Below are positions 8,512-16,030 of a stretch of 64,000 nt of DNA, one piece after another. Each line of letters opens with the position of its first letter. Positions within the stretch are counted from its first letter, which is position 1. A model generated the notes under the pieces. It was given only the letters and a program-made list of their open reading frames with translations. It was not told the origin of the DNA and ran no database searches. The stretch is from the NCBI RefSeq assembly GCF_036108815.1, contig NZ_CP107985.1:1178001-1242000 (forward strand), in the 5' to 3' direction. This DNA is from Streptomyces sp. NBC_00353 (GTDB lineage: Bacteria; Actinomycetota; Actinomycetes; Streptomycetales; Streptomycetaceae). Both the position numbers and the translations under genes were made by a program.

Positions 8512-9303
8512 GTGCAGGACATTGTTGTCGACCCCGTTGCCCACAATCGGGCAGCCTGGGACAAGTATGCCCAAGAGGGCAACGAGTGGTCGACGCCGGT
8601 GAGTGCTGAGGATGTCGAGCGCGCCCGCATGGGTGACTGGTCGATTGTTCTCATCGGGCGCGAGCCAGTCGACCGCTCCTGGCTGCCGACGGACCTGACC
8701 GGCAAGGACGTGTTGTGCCTGGCCTCCGGCGGTGGCCAGCAGGGTCCGATCCTCGCCGCCGCAGGGGCGCGGGTCACCGTATTCGACAACTCACCCCGCC
8801 AGCTCGGCCAGGACCAGATGGTGGCGGCGCGCGACGGACTCGAGCTGCGCACCGTCCTAGGCGACATGCGCGACCTCAGCGCCTTCGGCGACGCAACATT
8901 CGACGTCGTATTCCATCCGGTCTCTAACCAATTCGTACCAGACTTGGCACCGGTGTGGCGTGAGTGTTTCCGCATCCTGCGACCGGGCGGAACTCTGCTC
9001 GTGGGCTTCCTCAACCCTGATGTGTACTTGTTCGACCACGAGGCGCTCGACGAGCGCGGCGAGCTGATCGTCGTGCACAAGCTGCCCTACAGCGATGTCA
9101 CGCAGTACTCCGCCGAGGAACGCGCCACGAAGTTCGGCGCGGATGCCCCTCTTGAATACAGCCACACCCTCACCGACCAGATCGGCGGGCAACTCGCCGC
9201 GGGGTTCGTCCTCACCGGCTTCGCGGAAGCGCCGCACCAATCCAACGCATCCGCTCAATACATGTCGAACTATTTTGCGACGCTGGCGGTCAAGCCGGGC
9301 TGA
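8512..9303 (+). CDS. Class I SAM-dependent methyltransferase
   Basis: A 263-aa Methyltransf_11-type enzyme with unknown acceptor. The SAM-binding motif I is DVLCLASGGGQQGPILAAAG (residues ~64-83) followed by ARVTVFDNS; motif IV/post-I is DATFDVVFHPVSNQF, and FRILRPGGTLLVGFLNPD is the usual post-motif strand. Start GTG 8512 has CAGGGAG a few bases upstream. It is intact, unlike everything around it: an ISL3 tail lies upstream and a truncated methyltransferase lies convergent downstream. It is bracketed by two copies of an ISL3-end-like repeat, suggesting carriage with that element. Confidence 0.87.
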   Translation: MQDIVVDPVAHNRAAWDKYAQEGNEWSTPVSAEDVERARMGDWSIVLIGREPVDRSWLPTDLTGKDVLCLASGGGQQGPILAAAGARVTVFDNSPRQLGQDQMVAARDGLELRTVLGDMRDLSAFGDATFDVVFHPVSNQFVPDLAPVWRECFRILRPGGTLLVGFLNPDVYLFDHEALDERGELIVVHKLPYSDVTQYSAEERATKFGADAPLEYSHTLTDQIGGQLAAGFVLTGFAEAPHQSNASAQYMSNYFATLAVKPG

Positions 9304-9372
9304 CCCAGCCGTGGGGCCGGCCGAGACGGCCGTGTCTCCGAATGGCCAAGTGGAGCGCTGTGCCAGCCCGAC

Positions 9373-9402
9373 CCCCACTAACTTCGCTGAGCCACGATCG
9401 TG
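9373..9402. repeat. ISL3 right-end-like repeat, copy 2
   Basis: CCCACTAACTTCGCTGAGCC, then ATCGTGTTGG after a three-base spacer. It is in the same orientation as copy 1 at 8411-8450. It marks the point where the leftward methyltransferase at 9440-10002 loses its C-terminus. Confidence 0.5.
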
Positions 9403-9439
9403 TTGGGCCAAACAATTCTCCGGGATCGTCGACCAGCCC

Positions 9440-10002
9440 CAACCCTCATCGGTGCCGCGCACGTCTTCTTCGAGTGGCGGATGACTCCAATCAGGGTTCC
9501 CTGGGCAGAACCGCTCGTGGAGATCGGCGGTCTCGGCATACACCTCCGGTTCTCCCGACCGGCGGACAACGACGTGGCCGAGCAGCGCCATCCAGCCTCC
9601 GGGATGGAGCATGTCGTGCGCTCGCTGCCAGCCAATCGACGGGTCAACCCAGTGCCACGACGACGCGGCCACGAGGACATCGAAGCGTCGACCGCGGTTG
9701 TCCCACTCCTCAAACGTCGACGTCTCGACTTCGACGTTGCGGAAGGAAGCGATCCGGTGGCGAGCGAGTGCGGCCATGTCTGCCCCAGGCTCGACGGCAG
9801 TCACTGAGCATCCGAGCGCTGCTAGTGAGCGCGTCGCCTGACCGGTACCGCAGCCCACCTCCAGCACCGACGACCGTTCGTCCATGCTGGTGACGGCGCC
9901 AAGGTCCGCGAACAACTCGTCGGGGTATCCCCGCCGGACCCGGTCGTAGAGCTCCGGCACCTCGTTGAACACTCGTCCGAGGTCGTGTCGATTTGGGCGC
10001 AT
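9440..10002 (-). pseudogene. Class I SAM-dependent methyltransferase, C-terminally truncated
   Basis: From ATG 10002 (preceded by GGTGGCCCGAAG) the frame gives a Methyltransf_25-type start: NEVPELYDRVRRGYPDELF, SSVLEVGCGTGQATRSLAAL (motif I), SVTAVEPGADM and FDVLVAASSWHWVDP. Homology ends after HPPLEEDVRGTDEGWG near 9450, at the ISL3-end-like repeat. The remaining frame to 8857 runs antisense through the neighbouring methyltransferase and is not meaningful. About 60-80 C-terminal residues are missing. It may fold partly, but I treat it as broken. Confidence 0.7.
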
Positions 10003-10109
10003 CTTCGGGCCACCAGTCACAAACGCACAAGCTATGAGGTCCGTCCACGAAAATGCCACTGGTTCACCGGCAGCTGCCGTGCTGCCTCCGGTAGTTCAGA
10101 GAAGAACTC

Positions 10110-10373
10110 GTCATCACCCAGGACGTCTTCGCCGAGACCGAGACCAACGCCTACGCCGATGTCGTACTGCCCGCCACGCTGTGGGCCGAGCCCGACGGCA
10201 TCGTGATCAACTCAGAGCGGAACCTCACCCTCGTACAGGGCGTCCTCGACCCGCCCGGACAGGCACTGCCCGACTGGCAACTGATCGCCCGGGTCGCCTG
10301 CGAGATGGGCTTCGCCGAAGCGTTCACGTACGCCTCCGCCGAGGACGTGTTCCAGGAACCGCGAGAGGAAAGC
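10110..10373 (+). pseudogene. Assimilatory nitrate reductase, downstream fragment
   Basis: This is the block that follows the 7025-7983 fragment in intact enzymes: LVITQDVFAETETNAYADVV, LPATLWAEPDGIVINSERNL, then VLDPPGQALPDWQLIARVAC and EMGFAEAFTYASAEDVF. Only seven or eight residues are missing between the two pieces. Homology ends at about 10363, where a restriction-endonuclease-like fragment starts in another frame. The C-terminal third of the reductase is gone. Confidence 0.83.
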
Positions 10374-11294
10374 CGCACGGGCCGAGCAGGGGCGTGAGCA
10401 GGAGCGGCAGGATGCTCTTGCACGTGAGGCGACCAAAACAGCCCAGGCACTGCAGCGCGCGGTACGTCAGCTGCTTGACGGCCTGCCAGAGCGCGGAGCG
10501 CCGCAGGAGGAGGCGATCGCGTACTGCCTGTCGAGAACCAGCGCGGCACGCAACCCACGCGTCCAGGCCGAGGCGGAGCGGCTCGCGCGACGGCATGTCG
10601 CCGTCGACGAGCGCATCCTGTGCATCGCCCTGTCGGCGACCAGCGGGTCCGGGAAGCGCCCGGCAATGTTGATCCTCACCGACCGCGCAGCGGCCGTGTC
10701 GGACAAAGGCACGTCCTACCGATACGACCCCGATCCCGATGATGTGACCGAAGGCTGGGGAGTTCAGGTCGGAGATTTGCTCTTCTCCTTCTTCGACAAC
10801 CCCAACTACGGACCGCCCTCGCGGCCCGAGAGGAGGCCGCGGCCCTCCCCGCACCAGCCGCACCGCCTGCGGGCCGACCCGAGCCACGGCTGATCCGCAC
10901 CGCGCGGGAAGCCGGACTCATCGCGGTCGACTGGATGCGTTACCTGGGCTTCACCGATGCGGTGGCCACGCCCGTTGGCGCCGACGAGGGAATCGACGTC
11001 ATCTCCGAGCGGGGCTTGGCCCAGGTGAAGATGGAGGGCAGCCCCTCCACCCGCCCGACCGTCCAGCAACTCCATGGCGTCGCCACCGCCAAGGAGAGGG
11101 AGGCCTTGTTCTTCTCACTGGCCGGCTACACCCCGCCGGCCTTTGCGTGGGCCTCGCAGCACGGTATCGCCCTCTTCCAGTACGACCGCCAGGGGACGCC
11201 CCAAGCCGTCAACACGCCCGCGCTGCGGCTGTTGGAGGCAGCCGACGCACGGGCGTCCCAGCCAGCCGAGGCCGATCACGGCAGCGACGCGTAG
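10363..11294 (+). pseudogene. Restriction endonuclease-like protein, frameshifted
   Basis: The first frame runs from about 10363 and is helical and charged (REQERQDALAREATKTAQAL, then RHVAVDERILCIALSAT, then TDRAAAVSDKGTSYRYDPD). At about 10800-10805 it passes into another frame that reads REAGLIAVDWMRYLGF, ATPVGADEGIDVISERGLAQ and VKMEGSPSTRPTVQQLHGVA. D-(x)n-AQVK resembles the D...(E/Q)xK core of Mrr/PD-(D/E)XK nucleases, with the GxD element in GADEGIDV. The 5' end is fused to nitrate reductase debris, and one base shift splits it. Confidence 0.55.
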
Positions 11295-11504
11295 CCCGCT
11301 CGTCCGGCGCCATCTCTTGTCCCGTGAGCCGCAGTGGAGATGCTTCTGGTGCAACACCGCTGGCTCACCAGTTCGGAACGTCAGCTACGGCACGAACCGG
11401 CCGACGGCCTCGGGACAAAAAGCACTGGAAGGTGACCAATAAGCGCCCCCTGGCGTCGCTGTCGGTTCGCTCCGCAATTCGTACCACCACCCTTGGGGGG
11501 ACCC

Positions 11505-12041
11505 GTGCGCACCACCACCATCGCGACGATCCTGATCGCAGCCTGTCTGCCGATCGCCGCCTGCAGCACCAGCGAAGTCGCCGGCAAGGACACGACTGCC
11601 AGCGCCCCCGCGCCCAGCACTACAACTGCCAGCGCCCCGGCCCGGACCGCACTCGACGCCACCGCCGCATTCAACGAGATCGCGAAGGCCGTACCGACCA
11701 CGAAGCTCACGCAGACCGTCACCGCCGAGAACGACGAGAACCACCTGCTCGGACGGCCCGGCCAGTACACGTCGAAGATCGCGTTCTCAGACAGCCGCAT
11801 CAAGGACGACGACGCCGCCATGTACAAGACCGGCGACATCGAACTCGGCGGCTCGATCGAGGTGTTCCCGGACGCTGCCAGCGCGAAGGCTCGCGCGACG
11901 TACATCCAGAAGGTGACGAAGGGGATGCCGGCGTTCGCCGAGTACGACTACCCGGTCGGGACGGTCGTGGTCCGGGTGTCCCGATATCTGACCCCGGCGC
12001 AGGCCGGCGAGTACGAGACGGCCGCCAAGAAGCTCGGCTGA
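11505..12041 (+). CDS. Putative lipoprotein
   Basis: A 178-aa exported protein. VRTTTIATILIAACLPIAAC is a lipoprotein signal peptide with lipobox (I-A-A-C at about residues 17-20), so the Cys would be lipidated outside the membrane. A Thr/Ser/Ala-rich linker (ASAPAPSTTTASAPA) precedes a mixed alpha/beta domain with YTSKIAFSDSRI and GGSIEVFPDAASAKARATYI. No enzyme motif is seen. GTG 11505 is favoured over the in-frame TTG at 11493 because GGGGGGA lies just upstream of it. It stands alone and is followed by a hairpin terminator. Confidence 0.82.
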   Translation: MRTTTIATILIAACLPIAACSTSEVAGKDTTASAPAPSTTTASAPARTALDATAAFNEIAKAVPTTKLTQTVTAENDENHLLGRPGQYTSKIAFSDSRIKDDDAAMYKTGDIELGGSIEVFPDAASAKARATYIQKVTKGMPAFAEYDYPVGTVVVRVSRYLTPAQAGEYETAAKKLG

Positions 12042-12143
12042 CCACGGACCTGCGGTGCGCCGCTTGTCCCCCGTGCGGGCGAGCGGCGCACCGCCCGGGA
12101 TGCACTACCGATCTGCGACATCCGAGACGAGATGGGCACAGCA

Positions 12144-12161
12144 CAGCCCCCGCGGGGGCTG
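12144..12161. terminator. Palindromic terminator between convergent genes
   Basis: CAGCCCCCGCGGGGGCTG is a perfect 18-base palindrome. It lies about 100 bases after the lipoprotein stop and 10 bases beyond the stop of the leftward small gene at 12171. It probably ends transcription in both directions. Confidence 0.6.
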
Positions 12162-12170
12162 CGTCGTCTA

Positions 12171-12329
12171 CTACTGCTGGTCGCCGAGGTCCCCGCGGGT
12201 CAGACGGCGGCGCTTGCCGATCTGCCGGATAGCCGACCAGGGCTCACGGCTGGCCCGGCCAAGACCCCGGATCCGGTGCGGGCGACAGACCCGGCAGCCC
12301 TTCCAGCGGCGGTGCGGTGAATGCGCCAT
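12171..12329 (-). CDS. Small basic CxxC protein (52 aa)
   Basis: A 52-aa protein reading MAHSPHRRWKGCRVCRPHRI, then RGLGRASREPWSAIRQIGKR and a tail RRRLTRGDLGDQQ with tandem stops. It is very basic, with one CRVC pair that could bind a metal together with nearby histidines. Support for a real gene is the ribosome binding site AAGGAG six bases before the ATG at 12329. Small CxxC/Arg-rich proteins of this kind are frequent in Streptomyces and may bind nucleic acid; that role is inference. Its leader folds into a strong hairpin covering part of the ribosome binding site. Confidence 0.6.
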   Translation of the reverse strand: MAHSPHRRWKGCRVCRPHRIRGLGRASREPWSAIRQIGKRRRLTRGDLGDQQ

Positions 12330-12337
12330 CGCGTGCT

Positions 12338-12378
12338 CCTTCCCCAGCTGCCCCGCCTTGGGGCCGTGCTGGGGAAGG
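12338..12378 (-). promoter_or_regulatory. Leader hairpin overlapping the ribosome binding site of the small CxxC gene
   Basis: On the minus strand CCTTCCCCAGC pairs perfectly over 11 bases with GCTGGGGAAGG, and inside it GCCCC pairs with GGGGC around a five-base loop. The outer arm includes the AAGG of the AAGGAG ribosome binding site for the gene starting at 12329. It could hold translation off until opened, or be a terminator for upstream leftward transcripts. Confidence 0.55.
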
Positions 12379-12600
12379 GTTGGCAGTAGCGGGGCGCATG
12401 GTTGGAGGGTACCGAGCCGGTCACATGCCTGGAATGGTGCCCTGCTGCGGCTCCAGGGACTGACGAATGCACTCAGCGTCTACAACATGCCGAGACGTAA
12501 ATCGTAGGGTGCACGCCCGGAGCCGATCAGGGGCTACTCGTTCGTCCACGTGCGCTGGGCATGCGTGATGTTGGACTCCATGATCCGCAAGGCCGACCGG
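12379..12600. other. Intergenic region
   Basis: About 220 bases between two leftward genes. I see no further gene. It holds the upstream part of the leader of the small CxxC gene. Confidence 0.35.
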
Positions 12601-12990
12601 TCATACAAGATTCAACGATTCAGTGGACGGCATGGGCACGGTCAGCCGACGATGCCACCATGCCAACTCTGAATCTGCTGTGGGCTCGTGGTGCGTTCGT
12701 CTGAGTAGCACTTCGTCCAAGCGCTCGATCTTCACCCGGAGTTCGGCGGCGGCCCTCGGTGGCAGCATGGACAGAGCCTCTTGCAGCTTGTCCCGGGCCC
12801 AGCCCTCGCCGCAGCACGGGCAGGTGAACTCGGCCTCGCACAGCCTCCACCGGCGTTTCGTGCCGTGGACGCGCACGGACCACACGCTCAGCGCGACGGA
12901 CACAATGCCTGGCGTCAGTCGCTCCCGTTCGAGCCCGCGGACTGCTGCATTCGCCGCCCCCGACAGGCCAGGAACATCGCGATAGCGCAC
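12601..12990 (-). CDS. Hypothetical protein with CPCC motif
   Basis: A 129-aa protein of unknown function. It starts VRYRDVPGLSGAANAAVRGL and has a VHGTKRRWRLCEAEFTCPCC segment in the middle, where C..CPCC could form a zinc or Fe-S site. An amphipathic helix pair follows (WARDKLQEALSMLPPRAAAE, then LRVKIERLDEVLLRRT). GTG 12990 is chosen because GGAGGAG sits seven bases upstream; a longer frame to 13068 lacks such support. It is in the same orientation as the small CxxC gene and may be co-transcribed. Confidence 0.65.
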   Translation of the reverse strand: MRYRDVPGLSGAANAAVRGLERERLTPGIVSVALSVWSVRVHGTKRRWRLCEAEFTCPCCGEGWARDKLQEALSMLPPRAAAELRVKIERLDEVLLRRTHHEPTADSELAWWHRRLTVPMPSTESLNLV

Positions 12991-13113
12991 CCAGGGTCTC
13001 CTCCAGCCATGTTCCCGCGGCCGAAGTGAAGATGGCGTTCTACGCGGCACGGCCCCTTCGAATATCAATCATGGACGGCATCTTCCCACACCATGATCGA
13101 CCGGACAGAACCT

Positions 13114-13257
13114 AGCGGGGTTTTCCGGTCGGCGCCCTGCTCCTGTGGAGGACGAATCTGGAGGTTCCCTTCCGCACGGACGCGGTGGTCCAGGCCGGCA
13201 AGTCAGCCCATCAGTCGCTGTACCTGCTGGACGGGCAGCAGCGGCTCACCTCGCTAG
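13114..13257 (+). pseudogene. DUF262 (GmrSD-type N-terminal) protein, left part
   Basis: Codons from 13114 read RGFPVGALLLWRTNLEVPFR, then HQSLYLLDGQQRLTSL. LDGQQRLTSL is the signature of DUF262, the NTP-dependent ParB-like domain of GmrSD-type restriction enzymes against modified phage DNA. A TAG sits just upstream in the same frame, so the N-terminus was already lost. The reading stops where the IS1380 element enters at 13258 and resumes at 14937. Confidence 0.75.
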
Positions 13258-14932
13258 CCTCGGGCTTTCACGAGGTGGGTTGTCCGATGCTTGATCAAAT
13301 AAGCGGAGAGTGCTTCTGACCTGCAACGATGGGACTTGTCTAGGGTCCTGTTGGTTGCACGGAAAGAAGCACTCTCCAGGTGAGTAAGCGTATCGGGTTG
13401 TACCCGCGTGTCCGCGTCGAGGGCGGTGGCAGCGGGACGGTCTCGCAGGCCGGGGCGGTGTTGTTGGTCGAGACGGTCCGCAAGTGCGGTCTGGACACCG
13501 CGATATCGATGGCACTGGCGCCGTGGCGCAAGCCGCGGACGGTGCACGACCCGGGCAAAGTCCTGCTGGATGTCGCGCTCGGAGTCGCTCTGGGCGGGGA
13601 CTGCCTCGCCGATGTCGCCATGCTGCGGACCGAGCCCGACGTGTTCGGCCCGGTGGCATCCGACCCCACGGTCTCCCGGCTCATCGACGCCCTCGCCGCA
13701 GCCGGACCCAGGGCACTCACCGCGATCCGGTCGGCGCGGGCCGAAGTACGCTCGCAGGTCTGGGAACTGGCCGGGGTGAGAAGTCCGGCCGCCGACGGCT
13801 CGGTGATCGTGGACATCGACGGCGTGCTCGTCCTGGCGCACTCCGAGAAGCAGGATGCCACCGCGACCTGGAAGAAGACCTTCGGCCATCACCCGCTCAT
13901 CGCGTTCGTCGACCACGGTCAGGCCGGTTCCGGAGAGCCGGTGGCCGCGCTGCTGAGGCCCGGCAACGCCGGCTCCAACACCGCGAGCGATCACATCGAA
14001 ACAGCCCAACTCGCCCTGGCCCAACTCCCCATGCACCTGCGGCGGGGCCGGAAGACACTGATCCGCACCGACTCCGCCGGCGGGACCCATGCCTTCCTCG
14101 ACTGGCTCTCCCGCCGGGGCCGGTGGCTTTCGTATTCCGTCGGGATGACCATCACCGACGCCATCCACCAGGCCGTCCTGAAGATCCCGAAGAAGGCATG
14201 GACACCGGCCTACGACGCCGGCGGCACCGAGCGGCCCGGCGCCTGGGTCGCAGAGATCACCGACATGCCCGACCTGAGCACCTGGCCCAAGGGCATGCGG
14301 CTGATCATCCGCAAGGAACGACCGCACCCCGGAGCCCAGTTGCGATTCACCGACCTCGACGGACTGCGGCTCACCTGCTTCGCGACCAACACCCGAGGCG
14401 GCCAGCTCGCCGACCTGGAACTACGTCACCGCCGCCGGGCCCGCTGCGAGGACCGCATCCGAAACGCCCGCGACACCGGCCTGCGCAACCTGCCCCTGCA
14501 CGACACCGCACAGAACCGGATCTGGCTGGAGATCGTCCAGATCGCACTCGACCTCCTCGCCTGGATGCCGATGCTCGCCCTGACTGCAGAAACCCGCCGC
14601 TGGGAGCCCAAACGGCTTCGCCTGCGGCTGTTCTCTGCCGCCGCCCAGCTGGTCACCACCGGCCGCCGCCGCTGGCTCCGCTTCACCACCCGATGGCCCT
14701 GGACGGATGTGATCACCCGCGCGATCCAGCGACTCGCAGCCCTGCCGAACCCCGGCTGACCAGCAACTCCGACCGTCCCGACGAGCCACAGCAACATCCC
14801 GGAACCGTGGAACCCCGGCGCCCACCCGACGCGACAGGCGGGCCGCCAACCTGCCCCAGCCCACGAAATTCCGCACCTCGCAAGCACAGAGTCCCCGTCA
14901 GCAAACCGACGAGGACTCATGAACGATCGAGG
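13258..14932 (+). mobile_element. Intact IS1380-family insertion sequence (1675 bp)
   Basis: The ends are imperfect inverted repeats: CCTCGGGCTTTCACGAG on the left and CCTCGATCGTTCATGAG read inward from the right. CTAG occurs directly on both sides (13254-13257 and 14933-14936), a 4-bp target duplication that fits IS1380 elements. Removing the element plus one CTAG restores the DUF262 reading frame through LTSLAWVYW. The single transposase gene inside is full length, so this is probably the youngest insertion in the window. Confidence 0.88.
13380..14759 (+). CDS. IS1380-family transposase
   Basis: A 459-aa DDE transposase from GTG 13380. The N-terminal domain has KVLLDVALGVALGGDCLADV and DPTVSRLIDALAA. 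The DDE parts are VIVDIDGVLVLAHSEKQDAT (first Asp), RRGRKTLIRTDSAGGTHAF (second Asp in RTDSAG) and the C-terminal ARDTGLRNLPLHDTAQNRIW region, followed by LEIVQIALDLLAWMPMLAL. Length and motifs match active family members, with no stop or frameshift. It sits inside element 13258-14932 and is read in the same direction as the gene it interrupts. Confidence 0.9.
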   Translation: MSKRIGLYPRVRVEGGGSGTVSQAGAVLLVETVRKCGLDTAISMALAPWRKPRTVHDPGKVLLDVALGVALGGDCLADVAMLRTEPDVFGPVASDPTVSRLIDALAAAGPRALTAIRSARAEVRSQVWELAGVRSPAADGSVIVDIDGVLVLAHSEKQDATATWKKTFGHHPLIAFVDHGQAGSGEPVAALLRPGNAGSNTASDHIETAQLALAQLPMHLRRGRKTLIRTDSAGGTHAFLDWLSRRGRWLSYSVGMTITDAIHQAVLKIPKKAWTPAYDAGGTERPGAWVAEITDMPDLSTWPKGMRLIIRKERPHPGAQLRFTDLDGLRLTCFATNTRGGQLADLELRHRRRARCEDRIRNARDTGLRNLPLHDTAQNRIWLEIVQIALDLLAWMPMLALTAETRRWEPKRLRLRLFSAAAQLVTTGRRRWLRFTTRWPWTDVITRAIQRLAALPNPG

Positions 14933-14936
14933 CTAG

Positions 14937-15042
14937 CCTGGGTGTACTGGCCCGAATCAAAGGCCGACGGCCGGCTCATCGACTTTCGCTTCGACGTGCG
15001 GAGCGAGGAGTTCGTCAATCCCAGTGCGGTACAGCGCAAACA
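14937..15042 (+). pseudogene. DUF262 protein, right part
   Basis: Directly after the IS1380 target duplication the DUF262 frame resumes with WVYWPESKADGRLIDFRFDV and RSEEFVNPSAVQRK. It fits the region after LDGQQRLTSLA in intact proteins. The homology stops at about 15042 and unrelated sequence follows, so the rest of the domain and any partner nuclease domain are missing. Confidence 0.68.
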
Positions 15043-15199
15043 AGCGGCCAGCTGCCCAGATGTCAGCCCGCGACCAAGAGCATCCGGGGACTCCGGAACG
15101 AGGAGTTCCGGGGTCCCCGGTCAACCTCATCGGGATTTCTGGTGCTCCCGTAGGTTGAGTGATGCTCCTGGCTGTGATGCCTCGCAGCAAATGCCGCCG

Positions 15200-15409
15200 T
15201 CAGAGGGTGGCGCCGCCGGCGACCTGCGGAAGGGACAGACCGAGCGGGAGGGCCCCAAGAATCTCACCGGGGCCGTCGACAGAGACACCGCCGGAAACGC
15301 CGCCGAGGGGGGAGGCGGCAGCGCCCGAAATAGTGAGACCGCCGGAAACGTTGTCCAGGTCGGTGTCGGAAATCTCGCTGGTCTCGACCTGAGGCGTGAA
15401 ACTACGCAT
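15200..15409 (-). CDS. Candidate RiPP/bacteriocin-like precursor peptide with GG leader
   Basis: A 69-aa peptide starting MRSFTPQVETSEISDTDLDN and reaching VSGG at residues 21-24. An acidic leader of this length ending in a double glycine is typical of precursors cleaved by C39-peptidase ABC exporters. The remaining 45 residues are Gly-, Leu- and Ser-rich with no cysteine (LTISGAAASPLGGVSGGVSV ... LGALPLGLSLPQVAGGATL), so a classic lanthipeptide ring is unlikely. GGGAAG lies eight bases before the ATG. No maturation enzyme or transporter is nearby. The class is not assigned; the call rests on leader pattern and start site. Confidence 0.5.
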   Translation of the reverse strand: MRSFTPQVETSEISDTDLDNVSGGLTISGAAASPLGGVSGGVSVDGPGEILGALPLGLSLPQVAGGATL

Positions 15410-15473
15410 GAATTGCGCTTCCCTTCATGGCTTCGGATATCTGAATGGTGCCGGCCAGCTTCAGCTGTAAATC

Positions 15474-15487
15474 GAGCCGGCCGGCTC
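15474..15487. promoter_or_regulatory. Palindrome upstream of the candidate precursor gene
   Basis: GAGCCGGCCGGCTC is a perfect 14-base palindrome 65 bases upstream of the ATG at 15409, a position where an operator could act on the leftward precursor gene. Confidence 0.35.
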
Positions 15488-15610
15488 AACGGTCGCCTGA
15501 TGCCCGAAAAACCGGGATAACTTCCGTCTGGCGCAAGATGCAACCACCTCAGCAGGTCGCCCGTCCAGCCGACTTGTCGGCGATTCGCCCAACGCTCCGC
15601 TATCGCAAAC

Positions 15611-15628
15611 GCAATTGCGCGCAATTGC
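15611..15628. promoter_or_regulatory. 18-bp perfect palindrome, possible operator
   Basis: GCAATTGCGCGCAATTGC is perfectly self-complementary, and AATT-rich cores are rare in this high-GC DNA. It lies about 200 bases upstream of the candidate precursor gene at 15409 (minus strand). A regulator binding here is an inference. Confidence 0.4.
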
Positions 15629-15887
15629 CCACCGGGCGGTGACGACTTCTTCACAAGCGTTTTAACGGAGAATGGACATGAGCGGGCCCTCCGATTGATG
15701 CCAATCGGACATACCTGCACTTAAGGTTTTCGGACGCCGGTGAAGCCGGATCCCGTCAGCTTGCCGCCCGCCTTGCGTGTGCACAATGTGCAGGGTTTGC
15801 CAACAGCGGGCCGCACTCACCACGGATTGAGCTGCCGTTATGTCGCTCTGACCGGAGGGCCGGGGACCAACGTCGGTTGAGTAGCTC

Positions 15888-16030
15888 ATGATCGAGTGGA
15901 GTCTCGGTCTTGTGCCACGTGATCACATAGCTGATGAGAGCTACCCGGAGCGGATCCGGATGGGGCTGCTGACCCGGACCTTCACGCCCGAGCTGGCTGT
16001 CGTGGTCGATGAGGCCGGGGCGCGCGAGGA
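15888..16030 (+). pseudogene. IS4-family transposase, N-terminal fragment
   Basis: MIEWSLGLVPRDHIADESYP followed by ERIRMGLLTRTFTPEL matches the Insertion-element-4 N-terminal domain of Streptomyces IS4 transposases. After GAREEG near 16030 the frame leaves the family and ends at 16127. The catalytic domain is absent. The stretch GAGATGACTTCTTA at 16112-16125 may be the end of another element. Confidence 0.68.

Noticed and set aside
13484..15520. A 678-codon rightward frame
   Set aside because: It is Arg/Pro-rich, runs out of frame through the IS1380 transposase and only by chance continues into the DUF262 remnant frame.
15662..15889. 75-codon leftward frame just upstream of the candidate precursor peptide, a possible partner
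   Set aside because: It has no ribosome binding site or domain and overlaps the left end of the IS4 remnant.
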